Shown here: positions 19,045 through 30,602 of the stretch, piece after piece | How the letters are laid out: each line of letters begins with the position of its first letter | Position numbering within the stretch: the stretch's first letter is position 1 | Origin: Robertmurraya siralis | Lineage (GTDB): Bacteria; Bacillota; Bacilli; Bacillales; Cytobacillaceae | Direction of reading: 5' to 3' | DNA length: 64,000 bases | Assembly: GCF_005502275.1 (NCBI RefSeq) | Contig: NZ_SWLZ01000001.1 | Coordinates: 310,001-374,000 of the forward strand | Made by a program: the position numbers and the translations under genes | Notes under the pieces: generated by a model | Told to the model about the DNA's origin: nothing | The model's database searches: none | The model's input: only the letters and a program-made list of their open reading frames with translations

Positions 19045-20712
19045 CTATACTTCCATAATGATCGGTAAAATCATTGGTCGACGCTTTGTTTTTTCGTATA
19101 AAAATGGAGCGAGCGTATCCGTAATCTCATTTTTAATTTCTGACCATTGAGTCGTTTTCCTTTCCATTACTTTATTTAAGTGTTTGGAAATAAGACTTTG
19201 GGCATCGCTAATTAAATCACCAGACTCTCTCATATAGACAAAACCGCGTGAGATAATGTCTGGACCAGCTGCGATTTTGAAATCTTTCATATTGATGCTT
19301 ATGACAACAACTACTAATCCTTCTTCTGAGAGAATACGGCGATCACGAAGAACGATATTTCCAATGTCACCTACGCCACTGCCATCAATATAGACATTGC
19401 CAGAAGGTATTTTGCCAGCGATCTGGGCAGCATCCTCACTAAGAGCAAGAACTTCTCCATTGTCCATAATAAAGCAGTTTTCTTCCTCTACTCCACAGTC
19501 AACAGCAAGTTTCATATGCATTCTTTGCATGCGGTACTCCCCATGAATCGGCATAAAAAACTTTGGTTTAATAAGGCGAAGCATCAGTTTTTGCTCTTCT
19601 TGACCACCATGTCCTGATGTATGAATATCACTTAGTTTTCCGTGAATAACGTCTGCTCCTGCACGGAAGAGCATATTAATCGTTCGACTAACACTTATTG
19701 TATTTCCTGGGATTGGAGAGGAGGAGAACACGACTGTATCCCCAGGAATAATTTGAATTTGCCGATGTGTACCATTGGCAATACGTGATAACGCAGCCAT
19801 TGGTTCTCCTTGACTACCGGTACATAAAATCGTTACTTGATTTGCTGGAAGACGATTAATCGATTGGGCATCAATAAATGTATCTTTCGGTGCTCGAATA
19901 TAGCCTAATTCTTGTCCGATATTGATCGCTGCTTCCATACTTCTGCCAAATACAGCAATTTTTCTTCCGTTTGCGACTGCGGCTTCTGTTACTTGTTGCA
20001 AGCGGTGAATATTTGAGGCGAAAGTTGCAAAAATAATGCGGCCATCGACCTTTCTAAAAATATCGTGTATATTATCGCCAACTCTTCGTTCAGACATGGT
20101 GAAATCAGGGACTTCACTGTTCGTACTGTCTGAGAGGAGGCATAGGACTCCTTCTTTGCCGATTTCAGCCATTTTGGTTAAATTGGCAGGTTCACCTACA
20201 GGGGTGAAATCAAATTTGAAGTCTCCTGTATGAACAATTTGTCCAGGAGGTGTTTTTACAACAATACCGTACGAATCAGGGATACTGTGAGTTGTTCGAA
20301 AGAACGTAACCGATGTCTTTCTAAATTTAATGATATCGTCCTCTTGAATTTCATAAAGTTTTGCTTGTCTTAATAGACCGTGCTCTTCTAATTTATTTCG
20401 AATAAGACCCAAAGCGAGCTTTCCGCCGTAAATGGGAATATTTATTTCTCTCAATAAATAAGGGATACCCCCAATGTGATCCTCGTGTCCGTGTGTGACG
20501 AATAGTCCTTTTATTTTATCGACATTTTTAACTAAGTAAGTGTAATCTGGGATGACATAGTCAATGCCAAGTAATTCATCTTCTGGAAATTTGATTCCAG
20601 CATCAATTAAAATAATTTCGTCTTGAAATTGAACACCGTACGTATTTTTACCTATTTCACCCAAGCCGCCTAAAGCAAAAACAGCGGTTTGATCATTTTT
20701 AACAAATTTCAT
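19045..20712 (-). CDS. rnjA: Ribonuclease J1
   Basis: 555 residues, the usual length for RNase J1. The beta-lactamase domain carries [10 protein letters not shown]; a beta-CASP domain follows (about 210-360), then the histidine motifs HTSGHGG and MPIHGEYR and a C-terminal domain from about 450. It is an endo- and 5'-3' exoribonuclease that matures rRNA and degrades mRNA. It starts four bases after rpoY on the same strand, with GGAG inside the end of rpoY, so translation is likely coupled. In B. subtilis, SR1P and GapA stimulate this enzyme; a SR1P gene is at 31.7 kb. Confidence 0.96.
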   Translation of the reverse strand: MKFVKNDQTAVFALGGLGEIGKNTYGVQFQDEIILIDAGIKFPEDELLGIDYVIPDYTYLVKNVDKIKGLFVTHGHEDHIGGIPYLLREINIPIYGGKLALGLIRNKLEEHGLLRQAKLYEIQEDDIIKFRKTSVTFFRTTHSIPDSYGIVVKTPPGQIVHTGDFKFDFTPVGEPANLTKMAEIGKEGVLCLLSDSTNSEVPDFTMSERRVGDNIHDIFRKVDGRIIFATFASNIHRLQQVTEAAVANGRKIAVFGRSMEAAINIGQELGYIRAPKDTFIDAQSINRLPANQVTILCTGSQGEPMAALSRIANGTHRQIQIIPGDTVVFSSSPIPGNTISVSRTINMLFRAGADVIHGKLSDIHTSGHGGQEEQKLMLRLIKPKFFMPIHGEYRMQRMHMKLAVDCGVEEENCFIMDNGEVLALSEDAAQIAGKIPSGNVYIDGSGVGDIGNIVLRDRRILSEEGLVVVVISINMKDFKIAAGPDIISRGFVYMRESGDLISDAQSLISKHLNKVMERKTTQWSEIKNEITDTLAPFLYEKTKRRPMILPIIMEV

Positions 20713-20715
20713 AAA

Positions 20716-20928
20716 TTATCCAATCTCCAATACTTTGTAATTTTCATTTTTCTGTTCATATTCTAAGAATGCTCCATCTACAGGGGTAATAAACTCAATA
20801 TTGTACGGATACTCTGCCAATTTTGCACGTACCTCGCGTACAGAGTCCGCTTTTACAAAAAGGGTCTTTGTTTTCTCACGCACTGGAGCTTCTGTTTTTA
20901 ATTCTTGATAATAAACTTTAAAAATCAT
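20716..20928 (-). CDS. rpoY: RNA polymerase epsilon subunit RpoY
   Basis: 70-residue DUF1447 protein, like B. subtilis YkzG. It is the small epsilon subunit of Firmicutes RNA polymerase. Its fold is phage Gp2-like. The ATG has AAAGGAGAG eight bases upstream. Gene order rpoY-rnjA is conserved across Bacillales and supports the call. Confidence 0.93.
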   Translation of the reverse strand: MIFKVYYQELKTEAPVREKTKTLFVKADSVREVRAKLAEYPYNIEFITPVDGAFLEYEQKNENYKVLEIG

Positions 20929-21286
20929 CCTTTTTCTCTCCTTTGTTATAAAAAATTAAAAATATGTGATTCAATTTCATAAGCACCAGCTGTTTATAAA
21001 AACGAATTTTTATTAATGCTGTAGTACGGATCTAATATGTATAGATTTTCTAAAAAACCCGTTTTTAACCATTGTCATTATGAAATTGATTCATGTCATA
21101 GTGGGATTTAAATCAAATCTAAAGCAAGGGGAAATTTTTAATTATCTCCCAAGTATTTCCGATAGTAACTTTATCTATTATATATAAAATAGGAAGTAAT
21201 TTCATTCATTTTCTTTTTGCAGTGATGCTTGTCCTTTTGTTGAGTTGCTTTTTTGAAGTATCGTTTTCCAATTTACTATAAAGAAG
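20929..21286. other. Region upstream of rpoY
   Basis: About 350 AT-rich bases with no credible gene. It must contain the rpoY-rnjA promoter on the minus strand, but I could not place one confidently. Confidence 0.4.
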
Positions 21287-21312
21287 GAGCCCTTCGCAAG
21301 CATGAAGGGCTC
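21287..21312 (-). terminator. Hairpin after the small ORF at 21317
   Basis: GAGCCCTTC and GAAGGGCTC arms; a T-rich tail follows on the minus strand. It begins five bases past the small ORF's stop. Confidence 0.7.
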
Positions 21313-21316
21313 ATCA

Positions 21317-21508
21317 TTAATTTACGCGATGGATTTTTTTCGAAGCAAATCTTTCCAATGTCGAACAAGCTTTTTCTTCAGCTTCTTTAACATTGTGGAT
21401 CATCTCCTTACTTCCTATATTATACGATCCTTGTCCAAAGTAAAGATAAATCTCTCCTGTTATATATTTCTTATCTTTATTATATGAAGTAATAGTTATT
21501 TTTCTCAT
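21317..21508 (-). CDS. Possible small protein, unknown
   Basis: A 63-residue frame starting MRKITITSYNK and ending FASKKIHRVN. Composition is protein-like (charged, with a KEAEEKACSTLERF helix). It is followed at once by a terminator-type hairpin. Against it: no ribosome binding site before the ATG at 21508, or before an in-frame ATG at 21529, and I do not recognise the family. It lies between rpoY and def, flanked by terminators on both sides, so it would need its own promoter. Confidence 0.4.
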   Translation of the reverse strand: MRKITITSYNKDKKYITGEIYLYFGQGSYNIGSKEMIHNVKEAEEKACSTLERFASKKIHRVN

Positions 21509-21564
21509 GGATAAACATGGTATTAACATATTTGTTAAAATTAAGCGATTTCGCCTTTATATAA

Positions 21565-21606
21565 AAAAAGCAAAGGAGCTTTGTAGAACTCCTTTGCTTT
21601 TTTTAT
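21565..21606. terminator. def terminator, bidirectional
   Basis: 14-bp arms AAAAAGCAAAGGAG and CTCCTTTGCTTTTT with A/T runs on both sides, overlapping the def stop codon. Confidence 0.85.
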
Positions 21607-22157
21607 CTTTCGATTGGTGTTGCATTTTCAATTGGTGCAAATGGATCGTCTTTGTTGATATGATCATAAAACATTATTCCATTAAGATGGTCAATCTCAT
21701 GCTGAATACAAACAGCAGGTAAACCTTTCAGCCTCAGCTTAATCTCTTCACCTTCTAATGTCGTCGCTTTCACCGTTACTCTTGCATATCTTGGGACGTA
21801 CCCTGGAATTGACTCATCCACGGAAAGGCAGCCTTCGCCGCTTGTAAGATAAGCTTTCTCCACAGAATGGCTGATAATCTTTGGATTAAATAAGGCATAG
21901 CTGTACAGATTTTCTTTTTCATCGGTTACATGGATTGCAATCATTCTTTTTGAAACATTGATTTGCGGTGCTGCTAGACCAATGCCAGGTCTTAAGTCTT
22001 TTTCTTTTGCAATTTCAGGATTTTGACTTGCGATTACATATTCCATTAGAGCTTTTAATGTATCTTTATCTTCCTTTGATGCTGGAAGCGGGACCTCTTT
22101 TGCAACGGAACGCAAAGTAGGGTGACCGTCTTTAATAATGTCTTCCATCGTAAGCAT
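21603..22157 (-). CDS. def: Peptide deformylase (YkrB type)
   Basis: 184 residues, matching B. subtilis YkrB. The three deformylase motifs are present: GIGLAAPQI, EGCLS and QHEIDHLNG, giving the Cys-His-His metal site. It removes the formyl group from new N-terminal methionines. I use the ATG at 22157, which has GGGAGTG six bases upstream; a GTG five codons earlier overlaps that site. It is transcribed alone. Confidence 0.94.
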   Translation of the reverse strand: MLTMEDIIKDGHPTLRSVAKEVPLPASKEDKDTLKALMEYVIASQNPEIAKEKDLRPGIGLAAPQINVSKRMIAIHVTDEKENLYSYALFNPKIISHSVEKAYLTSGEGCLSVDESIPGYVPRYARVTVKATTLEGEEIKLRLKGLPAVCIQHEIDHLNGIMFYDHINKDDPFAPIENATPIER

Positions 22158-22470
22158 GTATTTCACTCCCACGTAATTCTCTCGTGCATTATTTTAACAG
22201 AATTTATAATGACCGTATAGTTGCAACAATTTACTAGTAAGGGACATAATTAATAATAGATTTGAATAGGATCTATTAATCGTATCAATTTTCGTTTTTT
22301 ACAGGTGTCCAGCAAGCAATATATATGATATATCATGGTAATGAAGCTCATTTTTCATACACATCAATACCTTACTGAATGGTCATTGTTGTACGGTTTT
22401 TTTTATGTACTATTGTAAAAATATGCAACAAACTATATAGTAATAATTGTCATATGAAGGGGGTTACAAA
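22158..22470. other. Divergent intergenic region def / ykyA
   Basis: No gene seen. It should hold promoters for def (minus) and ykyA (plus). A weak inverted motif, ATATATGATATATCATG, lies near 22321-22337. Confidence 0.35.
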
Positions 22471-23148
22471 GTGTCAATTTTCAATTGGAGGCATCCGTTT
22501 TTATTGCTTATTTTCATAACTATCATTGCTATGACGGGCTGTTTTAATCGAACCACTACTACGGATGAAATGTATGCTGTGTTAGAAAATGTCGTCGATT
22601 TAGAGCAAGACTTTGAAAAGCAGCAGCAGCCATTAGTAGAACTAGAGAAAGAAGAAAAGGAAATATACAGTGAGATTATCGGCTTAGGAATGAAGGAATT
22701 TGAGCAAATTGTATCACTTTCTGAAAAGGCCTTAACAATTGTTGATAAAAGGCAAGAGCATATGCAAAAAGAAGAAGAAAGCATCCAAGCATCGAAACAG
22801 GAGTTTGAAAAATTTGTTCCTTTAATCGAAAAGCTTGATGAAGGTGAATTAAAAACTAAAGCGAATGGGCTTTACGAAACAATGCAGAAACGATTTGCCA
22901 CTCATGATACCCTTTTTGATAATTATATGAAGGGGATTGAATATGATAAAGAACTGTACCAAATGTTTCAGGAAGAAGGATTATCGATTGATGAGCTTGA
23001 AGAACAAATTACAAAAATAAACGATACGTATAAGCTCGTTCTCGATTCTAATGAAGAGTTCAACGAGTATACGAAACAATACAATGAGATTAAACTTGAA
23101 TTTTACAAAGCTGCTGGAATAGAAATAAGTAAAGAGCAAGAAAGCTGA
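22471..23148 (+). CDS. ykyA: YkyA-like putative cell-wall-binding lipoprotein
   Basis: About 225 residues. A hydrophobic signal ends in the lipobox MTGC at about residue 24, so the protein is lipid-anchored outside the membrane. The rest is acidic and strongly helical, likely coiled coil, as in the YkyA family. Start: GTG at 22471 preceded by AAGGGGG; an ATG eight codons earlier has none. Position directly before pdhA is conserved in bacilli. Role unknown; a cell-wall or spore envelope function is suggested for the family. Confidence 0.85.
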   Translation: MSIFNWRHPFLLLIFITIIAMTGCFNRTTTTDEMYAVLENVVDLEQDFEKQQQPLVELEKEEKEIYSEIIGLGMKEFEQIVSLSEKALTIVDKRQEHMQKEEESIQASKQEFEKFVPLIEKLDEGELKTKANGLYETMQKRFATHDTLFDNYMKGIEYDKELYQMFQEEGLSIDELEEQITKINDTYKLVLDSNEEFNEYTKQYNEIKLEFYKAAGIEISKEQES

Positions 23149-23178
23149 AGGAATCGAAAATTCGATTCCTTTCATTTT
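23148..23178 (+). terminator. ykyA terminator
   Basis: AAGGAATCGAA and TTCGATTCCTT arms with a T-rich tail, immediately after the stop. Confidence 0.8.
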
Positions 23179-23334
23179 TGTTTTATAATTATTATTATAT
23201 AATTTTCTTTATTATAACAGCGCTATCATTGTTTTATTTTTTATAGTACAGAAATTGTATATTAATGATACAGTTTGATAAATATTTAACACATTAAAAA
23301 ACGTGAATAGATTAAAAAACTTGAAGCTTAGTAA

Positions 23335-23364
23335 TTGACGTGGCTGATTTGATTAGTGTACACT
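23335..23364 (+). promoter_or_regulatory. Candidate pdh promoter
   Basis: TTGACG at 23335 and TACACT at 23359 with an 18-base spacer. If used, the pdh mRNA would have a leader of roughly 290 bases. Another TATAAT at 23556 has no good -35. Confidence 0.35.
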
Positions 23365-23493
23365 AAAAACGAAGTTTGTAGTTGTATCAATTTATCTCTC
23401 TGAAATTATAGTACAGCTTTTGCCGACAACTGGTTTTAAAGGGAGCGTTTTATTTCAAACAGATTGAGGAAAACTATTCGTAATCATGTGTGT

Positions 23494-23507
23494 TTAAAGC
23501 GCTTTAC
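23494..23507 (+). promoter_or_regulatory. cre-like site upstream of pdhA
   Basis: The 12-base perfect palindrome TAAAGCGCTTTA fits the core of the CcpA site consensus (TGWAARCGYTWNCW) at most positions but lacks the usual TG/CA ends. It would lie in the leader of the candidate transcript. Binding is an inference. Confidence 0.35.
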
Positions 23508-23652
23508 CATTCTCAGATAAGTGTATTATTTCTAAGATGAGATAGATTTGGGTACTATAATATTGTTTTCTTTCCCATACATAGCTTGAAATGGAAGCAA
23601 ACATGGGAACCAAAAATATTTGTACTTTAATATATTTTGTATGAAAGGGTGA

Positions 23653-24774
<1,122 letters not shown>

Positions 24775-24777
24775 GCC

Positions 24778-25755
24778 ATGGCGCAAATGACAATGATTCA
24801 AGCAATCACGGATGCGTTACGCACTGAATTAAAAAATGATCCGAATGTATTAGTGTTCGGAGAAGACGTAGGTGTAAACGGTGGGGTTTTCCGTGCAACT
24901 GAAGGACTCCAAGCAGAATTTGGGGAAGATCGTGTGTTTGATACACCATTAGCTGAATCTGGTATTGGTGGTTTAGCAGTTGGTCTAAGTTTACAAGGCT
25001 TCCGTCCTGTTCCAGAAATCCAATTCTTTGGATTCGTATATGAAGTAATGGATTCTATTTCCGGTCAATTAGCTCGTATGCGTTACCGTTCTGGTGGCCG
25101 TTATAATGCGCCGGTTACGATTCGTTCACCATTTGGTGGTGGAGTGCACACACCTGAAATGCATGCTGATAGCTTAGAAGGCTTAATGGCACAACAACCA
25201 GGTTTGAAAGTGGTTATCCCTTCCACACCTTATGATGCAAAGGGGTTATTAATTTCAGCTATTCGTGATAACGATCCAGTAATCTTTTTAGAGCATATGA
25301 AATTATACCGCTCCTTTAGACAAGAAGTACCAGAGGGAGAATATACAATTCCGCTTGGCAAGGCTGAAGTGAAGCGTGAAGGTACTGACCTTTCAATCAT
25401 CACTTATGGTGCAATGGTTCATGAGTCAATTAAAGCAGCCGAAGAACTTGAAAAAGAAGGACATTCTGTTGAAGTTGTGGACTTACGTACAGTAGCTCCG
25501 CTTGATATTGACACAATTGTCGCTTCAGTTGAAAAAACAGGTCGTGCAATTGTTGTTCAAGAAGCACAAAAACAAGCTGGTATTGCAGCGCAAGTTGTTG
25601 CTGAAATTAACGATCGTGCAATCCTTAGTCTTGAAGCACCTGTTTTACGTGTTGCTGCACCGGATACAGTATTTGCGTTTCCACAAGCTGAATCTGTATG
25701 GCTTCCTAACGTTAAAGATATTATTGAAACAAGCAAAAAAGTACTTAATTTCTAA
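24778..25755 (+). CDS. pdhB: Pyruvate dehydrogenase E1 beta
   Basis: 325 residues, typical length. Contains FGEDVG near the N-terminus, the pyrimidine-binding domain, and the transketolase C-terminal domain (about 200-320). It forms the alpha2-beta2 E1 with PdhA. The ribosome binding site AAGGAG is inside the end of pdhA. A 103-base spacer with a hairpin separates it from pdhC, which is unusual in an otherwise tight operon. Confidence 0.97.
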   Translation: MAQMTMIQAITDALRTELKNDPNVLVFGEDVGVNGGVFRATEGLQAEFGEDRVFDTPLAESGIGGLAVGLSLQGFRPVPEIQFFGFVYEVMDSISGQLARMRYRSGGRYNAPVTIRSPFGGGVHTPEMHADSLEGLMAQQPGLKVVIPSTPYDAKGLLISAIRDNDPVIFLEHMKLYRSFRQEVPEGEYTIPLGKAEVKREGTDLSIITYGAMVHESIKAAEELEKEGHSVEVVDLRTVAPLDIDTIVASVEKTGRAIVVQEAQKQAGIAAQVVAEINDRAILSLEAPVLRVAAPDTVFAFPQAESVWLPNVKDIIETSKKVLNF

Positions 25756-25778
25756 AAAAATTGAACGAATAGACCGTG

Positions 25779-25811
25779 TTTAAGGGAGATGGGTTGTCCA
25801 TTACCCTTAAA
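25779..25811 (+). other. Hairpin in the pdhB-pdhC spacer
   Basis: TTTAAGGG and CCCTTAAA arms with a 17-base loop and no T-run. It could be an RNA processing or stability element separating E1 from E2-E3 messages. No clear promoter was seen. Confidence 0.55.
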
Positions 25812-25858
25812 TTCGATCAAACGGCATACAAACAAGAATATTTTAGGAGGATGAATCC

Positions 25859-27151
25859 ATGTCATTCCAATTTAAACTGCCTGATATTGGTGAAGGTATC
25901 CATGAAGGTGAAATTGTAAAATGGTTCGTGAAACCAGGCGATAAAGTCCAAGAAGATGATGTACTTTGTGAAGTACAAAACGATAAAGCTGTTGTTGAAA
26001 TTCCATCTCCTGTTGCAGGTACAGTTGAGGAAGTTCTAGTAGATGAAGGAACAGTGGCAACTGTAGGGCAGGTATTAATTACATTTGATGCACCTGGATA
26101 TGAAGATCTTAAATTTAAAGGCGATGAAAGTGAAGAAGCTCCTAAAGACGCACCAGCTGCTCAGCCAGAAGCAACAGCAGAAGCAGCAGAAGCAGGAGCC
26201 AATGCAGAACCTGCTGATCCAAACCGTCGCATTATTGCAATGCCTTCTGTTCGCAAATATGCTCGTGATAAAGGTGTTGATATTCGTCAAGTAACAGGTT
26301 CGGGTGATAACGGCCGGGTACTAAAAGATGATATTGATGCGTTCTTAAATGGTGGGGCACCAGCGGCTGCTTCTACAACAACTGAAGATGCACCAGCAGC
26401 ACAGGCTGAAGCGGCAAAACCAGCATCTGCTCCAATTCCAGCTGGTCAATACCCGGAAACTCGTGAGAAAATGAGCGGAATTCGTAAAGCAATTGCAAAG
26501 GCAATGGTGAATTCTAAACATACTGCTCCACATGTAACACTTATGGATGAAGTCGATGTAACGAACCTTGTAGCAAATCGTAAGAAGTACAAAGAAGTTG
26601 CTGCAGGCAAAGGAATTAAGCTTACATTCCTTCCGTATGTAGTAAAAGCTCTAACAAGTGCATTGCGTGAATACCCTGCTTTAAATACTTCATTAGATGA
26701 TGCTACAAATGAAATTATTCATAAGCATTATTACAATATTGGGATTGCGGCTGATACAGAAAAAGGTTTATTAGTACCCGTTGTGAAGGATGCAGACCGC
26801 AAGTCGATTTTCAATATTTCTCAAGAAATCAATGAATTAGCAGGAAAAGCTCGTGATGGTAAATTAGCTCCAGACGAAATGAAAGGTGCTTCTTGTACAA
26901 TTTCTAACATCGGTTCTGCTGGTGGGCAATGGTTTACTCCAGTAATTAACCATCCGGAAGTTGCCATTCTTGGTATCGGACGCATTGCTGAAAAGCCTGT
27001 GATTAAAGATGGTGAAATTGTTGCAGCCCCTGTGCTCGCACTTTCATTAAGCTTTGACCACCGTATGATTGACGGTGCTACTGCGCAAAATGCCCTAAAT
27101 CATATTAAACGCTTATTAAATGATCCAGAATTAATGTTAATGGAGGCGTAA
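25859..27151 (+). CDS. pdhC: Dihydrolipoamide acetyltransferase (PDH E2)
   Basis: 430 residues. One lipoyl domain (1-78) has the lipoylated lysine K43 in NDKAVVE. An Ala/Pro-rich linker follows, then the E1/E3-binding domain (about 122-160, [12 protein letters not shown]), a second linker and the catalytic domain from about 200 with DHRMIDGA near the end. It transfers acetyl groups to CoA and forms the complex core. AGGAGG precedes the ATG. pdhD follows after four bases. Confidence 0.97.
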   Translation: MSFQFKLPDIGEGIHEGEIVKWFVKPGDKVQEDDVLCEVQNDKAVVEIPSPVAGTVEEVLVDEGTVATVGQVLITFDAPGYEDLKFKGDESEEAPKDAPAAQPEATAEAAEAGANAEPADPNRRIIAMPSVRKYARDKGVDIRQVTGSGDNGRVLKDDIDAFLNGGAPAAASTTTEDAPAAQAEAAKPASAPIPAGQYPETREKMSGIRKAIAKAMVNSKHTAPHVTLMDEVDVTNLVANRKKYKEVAAGKGIKLTFLPYVVKALTSALREYPALNTSLDDATNEIIHKHYYNIGIAADTEKGLLVPVVKDADRKSIFNISQEINELAGKARDGKLAPDEMKGASCTISNIGSAGGQWFTPVINHPEVAILGIGRIAEKPVIKDGEIVAAPVLALSLSFDHRMIDGATAQNALNHIKRLLNDPELMLMEA

Positions 27152-27155
27152 TAAA

Positions 27156-28568
27156 ATGGTAGTTGGAGATTTTCCTATCGAAACAGATACACTTGTCCTT
27201 GGTGCAGGTCCTGGTGGTTATGTAGCAGCAATTCGTGCGGCACAACTTGGACAAAAAGTTACAATTGTTGAAAAAGCAAATCTTGGTGGCGTATGTTTGA
27301 ATGTTGGCTGTATCCCTTCTAAGGCATTAATCGCTGCAGGTCACCGCTATGAAACGGCTTTACATTCTGAATCAATCGGGATTACTGCTGAAAATGTAAA
27401 AGTTGATTTCTCGAAGGTTCAAGAATGGAAAGGTAGCGTTGTAAATAAGCTAACTTCTGGTGTAGAGGGTTTATTAAAAGGAAACAAAGTAGAAATTGTT
27501 CGCGGTGAAGGATATTTCGTTGACGCTAACACAATTCGTGTCATGGATGATAACTCTGCCCAAACATATACTTTTAAAAATGCAATAATCGCTACAGGCT
27601 CTCGTCCGATTGAGCTTCCTACTTTTAAGTATTCTAATCGTGTTATCAACTCAACAGGTGCTTTAAACCTACCTGTAATTCCAAAGAAGCTCGTTATCAT
27701 CGGTGGAGGGGTAATTGGAGTTGAGCTGGGAACTGCATACGCAAACTTTGGAACTGAAGTAACGATTCTTGAAGGTAGCGGTGAATTATTTGCAGGAGCA
27801 TTTGAAAAGCAAATGTCTTCTATTGTAGCCCGCAACTTAAAGAAAAAAGGTGCTGATATCGTTACAAATGCACTTGCCAAAGGTGTCGTTGAAAATGAAA
27901 ATGGCGTAGTTGTTACGTATGAAGCTAAAGGTGAAGAAAAAACAGTTGAAGCAGATTATGTTCTTGTAACTGTAGGCCGTCGTCCAAATACTGATGAAAT
28001 GGGTCTTGACCAACTTGGAATTGATATGACTGAACGTGGAATCATCAATATTGATGTACAATGCCGTACAAATATCCCTAACATTTATGCGATAGGTGAT
28101 ATTGTCCCTGGACCACAATTAGCTCATAAAGCATCTTATGAAGGAAAAATCGCGGCAGAGGCGATTGCAGGTCATAATGCGCAAATTGATTATCTTGGAA
28201 TTCCAGCAGTTGTATTCTCTGATCCTGAGCTTGCTTCTGTAGGCTATACAGAAAAACAAGCGAAAGATGAAGGAATCGAAGTGGTCGGTTCGAAGTTTCC
28301 ATTTGCTGCGAATGGTCGTGCCCTTGCTTTAGATGCTGCAGAAGGTTTCTTAAAGCTTGTTACTCGTAAGGAGGATGGACTTGTTATTGGCGCACAAATT
28401 GCTGGACCAAGTGCTTCTGATATGATAGCAGAACTTGGCTTAGCGATCGAAGCGGGAATGACTGCTGAAGATTTAGCAATGACCATTCATGCTCATCCAA
28501 CATTAGGTGAAATTACAATGGAAGCTGCAGAAGTAGCAATTGGCAGCCCAATTCACATTATTAAATAA
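27156..28568 (+). CDS. pdhD: Dihydrolipoamide dehydrogenase (PDH E3)
   Basis: 470 residues. FAD-binding [10 protein letters not shown], redox-active disulfide [14 protein letters not shown]-binding [10 protein letters not shown], and the C-terminal HAHPTLGE with the catalytic His-Glu pair. It reoxidises dihydrolipoyl groups for the pyruvate complex and probably other 2-oxoacid complexes. The ribosome binding site GGAGG overlaps the pdhC end. A large terminator follows. Confidence 0.97.
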   Translation: MVVGDFPIETDTLVLGAGPGGYVAAIRAAQLGQKVTIVEKANLGGVCLNVGCIPSKALIAAGHRYETALHSESIGITAENVKVDFSKVQEWKGSVVNKLTSGVEGLLKGNKVEIVRGEGYFVDANTIRVMDDNSAQTYTFKNAIIATGSRPIELPTFKYSNRVINSTGALNLPVIPKKLVIIGGGVIGVELGTAYANFGTEVTILEGSGELFAGAFEKQMSSIVARNLKKKGADIVTNALAKGVVENENGVVVTYEAKGEEKTVEADYVLVTVGRRPNTDEMGLDQLGIDMTERGIINIDVQCRTNIPNIYAIGDIVPGPQLAHKASYEGKIAAEAIAGHNAQIDYLGIPAVVFSDPELASVGYTEKQAKDEGIEVVGSKFPFAANGRALALDAAEGFLKLVTRKEDGLVIGAQIAGPSASDMIAELGLAIEAGMTAEDLAMTIHAHPTLGEITMEAAEVAIGSPIHIIK

Positions 28569-28581
28569 GGTAACAATAAAG

Positions 28582-28636
28582 GAAAGCTGTGTCAAAAGGT
28601 CGTTGAAACGACTTTTTGATATCAGCTTTTTTTTGT
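28582..28636 (+). terminator. pdh operon terminator
   Basis: Two nested stems: inner TCAAAAGGTCGTT with ACGACTTTTTGA, outer AAAGCTG with CAGCTTT, then a T-run. Confidence 0.9.
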
Positions 28637-28869
28637 AATTATTTGAGTATTATTTTATGGTGGATAAAAGGGGTTTTCCTGTTATAAGGTTTGTACGGCT
28701 CTAAGAACAAAGGAAATGTTTGGCAACCGATTCGCAGCTATCTTAACTAGAGTGTAGTGCAGAACAGCTCTATTGTCCTTCAATCTGTTTGCAGCAATCG
28801 TTTTTTATTTGTAAAAAATGTTTGCTAACCTTTTGTGAATCGAGCTTTCAAAAGAGCATATCAAAATAA
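28637..28869. other. Spacer between pdhD and the minus-strand lipoprotein
   Basis: No gene, terminator for the minus strand, or repeat recognised. Confidence 0.35.
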
Positions 28870-29247
28870 TTAATTCGTTAATGCAGCTTCGATGGGTTGA
28901 AGGATTTCTTCTTTAGAGCTTTCACCTGCTACTTGTGCTAAAACTTCATCGTTGTGAAGGATGATAATCGCTGGACAATCTTGAACCTCAAGCTTTGTAA
29001 AAATGTCTTTATCAGTAGTGGGAGCAAAAGTTTTTATCTCACTGAATTCTTCTGGAAAGCGTTGCCGCAATTCAATAATCGCATCGTAATAAGGAGCTTC
29101 CATTTGAAGATTACCATGTTCTGTTTCATTTGAAAAAAAGAGAACTTGTTTAACGCTACTATCAATCTCGATGCTTTTAGCATCGCTTTTTTGGCATGCA
29201 GATATCATCATGAATAAGATAATAATTATTATAGGTGCGAAATTCAT
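28870..29247 (-). CDS. Small lipoprotein with thioredoxin-like fold (positional match to slp)
   Basis: 125 residues. Signal MNFAPIIIIILFMM ends in the lipobox ISAC, so it is lipid-anchored at the outer face. The remainder resembles a thioredoxin fold: a VLFFSN strand, helices, and a cis-proline-like segment DCPAIIILHND, but there is no CxxC, so redox activity is doubtful. B. subtilis carries slp (small lipoprotein) right after pdhD; this may be its counterpart, but I cannot confirm sequence identity. ATG 29247 has GAGG upstream; the frame continues 37 codons further without one. Confidence 0.65.
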   Translation of the reverse strand: MNFAPIIIIILFMMISACQKSDAKSIEIDSSVKQVLFFSNETEHGNLQMEAPYYDAIIELRQRFPEEFSEIKTFAPTTDKDIFTKLEVQDCPAIIILHNDEVLAQVAGESSKEEILQPIEAALTN

Positions 29248-29431
29248 TGAAATAGCCTCACATTCAAATAAGAAATTCTGTTCAGTAAATAACGCGTAAT
29301 TACCCATATAGTAGCATAGAGACCAAAATAAATAGGGGATGTCACCTAAATGATACATAATTGAAAAATATCATTCGAATTGAAATCATAGAATGCTAGT
29401 AAATATTGTATACTTAAGTAGGTGATATAAG

Positions 29432-29668
29432 TTGAGAAATTATATTGTCATATTAATTCAGCTTATGATTTGGAGCGTTTATACTTTATTTGAATCGCTT
29501 TCTAAATATGATCAAATAATTTATAATGTTGCGATGTTTTTCGTATTTGTCTATTTAGGGATGGTTGCTAGTAATTTGATTTTGAAGTCAACAAAAAAAA
29601 CGATCTTTGTCACCCTTGTTAGTTTAACTGTCTATTGTGCCATTCATATTTTTTTGAACCTTTTCTAG
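29432..29668 (+). CDS. Small integral membrane protein, unknown
   Basis: 78 residues with three likely hydrophobic helices and only short loops (SKYDQ, LKSTKKT). The TTG start at 29432 has AGGTGAT five bases upstream. I do not recognise the family. It precedes the deacetylase gene by 70 bases on the same strand and could share its transcript. Confidence 0.6.
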   Translation: MRNYIVILIQLMIWSVYTLFESLSKYDQIIYNVAMFFVFVYLGMVASNLILKSTKKTIFVTLVSLTVYCAIHIFLNLF

Positions 29669-29738
29669 CAATGATGAAAATGAATGGATAAAATAATAGG
29701 GATATATTAAAATTCGTAATTATTTTGAGGTGACAGCA

Positions 29739-30566
29739 TTGAAACGGTGGTTAGTGTTTATGGCAACTAGTCTTCTCTTGGTTAGCTGCAGTCATGAAAA
29801 TTCAAATGATTCTCTAGCAAAAACTGATAAGCAATTGGTCGATGAGGATCAGAATGAATTGATTGAAAAGGAAAACGGGAAGCAATTATTAAATGAGGAA
29901 GGGCTGGAAACAAATGGTGCTGAGACGGATGAACCGTTATATAAGATCGATGACAGAACTTGGGCGGTTGTTCCGATAGAGGAGGCAAACGAAAAAGTTG
30001 TTTTACTAACAATTGATGATGCACCGGATAAGCATGCGTTGGAAATGGCTTATACATTAAAAAAATTAGGTGTTAAAGCAATTTTTTTTGTAAACGGCCA
30101 TTTTATTGACACGCATGAAAAAGCAACAATTTTAAAAGAAATTCATGATCTAGGATTTATCATTGGCAATCACACCTACTCTCATCAAAATTTAACTAAT
30201 CTTGATCAGGAAAAACAGTTACAGGAGATTATCGCTGTAAATGATCTAGTAGAGGAGATTACAGGTGAACGACCAAAGTTTTTCCGAGCTCCATATGGGG
30301 CAAACACTGACGAGTCTAAAAAAATAGCAGTAGAAGAAAAAATGGTTGTTATGAATTGGACGTACGGATATGATTGGGAAAAAGGTTTTCAGGAAAAAGA
30401 TGCGTTGACGGAAATAATGATTAATAGTCCATACTTAAATAGTGGGGCAAATTTATTAATGCATGATCGAAAATGGACAAGTGCAGCTTTAGAAGGGATT
30501 GTTAAAGGGTTGCAGGAGAAAGGCTATGAAATAGTAGATCCAGATCTTATAGAGGTCCCTGAATAA
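29739..30566 (+). CDS. Lipoprotein polysaccharide deacetylase (NodB family)
   Basis: About 275 residues. Signal and lipobox LLVSC at the N-terminus place it outside the membrane. An acidic linker leads to a NodB domain (about 80-270): TIDDAPDK (catalytic/metal Asp pair), GNHTYSHQN (metal His residues), FFRAPYG and LLMHD. It probably deacetylates peptidoglycan or another glycan. Start: TTG at 29739 with GAGGTGAC upstream; the GTG three codons earlier lies in that site. In SpoIIAA-like nomenclature many paralogues exist, so I give no symbol. Confidence 0.85.
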   Translation: MKRWLVFMATSLLLVSCSHENSNDSLAKTDKQLVDEDQNELIEKENGKQLLNEEGLETNGAETDEPLYKIDDRTWAVVPIEEANEKVVLLTIDDAPDKHALEMAYTLKKLGVKAIFFVNGHFIDTHEKATILKEIHDLGFIIGNHTYSHQNLTNLDQEKQLQEIIAVNDLVEEITGERPKFFRAPYGANTDESKKIAVEEKMVVMNWTYGYDWEKGFQEKDALTEIMINSPYLNSGANLLMHDRKWTSAALEGIVKGLQEKGYEIVDPDLIEVPE

Positions 30567-30574
30567 ATGAAGGA

Positions 30575-30602
30575 CAAGGACAAATATTTGTCCTTGCCTA
30601 TT
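30575..30602. terminator. Bidirectional terminator
   Basis: CAAGGACAAATATTTGTCCTTG palindrome, 22 bases at 30575-30596, between convergent genes, with a modest T-rich tail. Confidence 0.75.
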
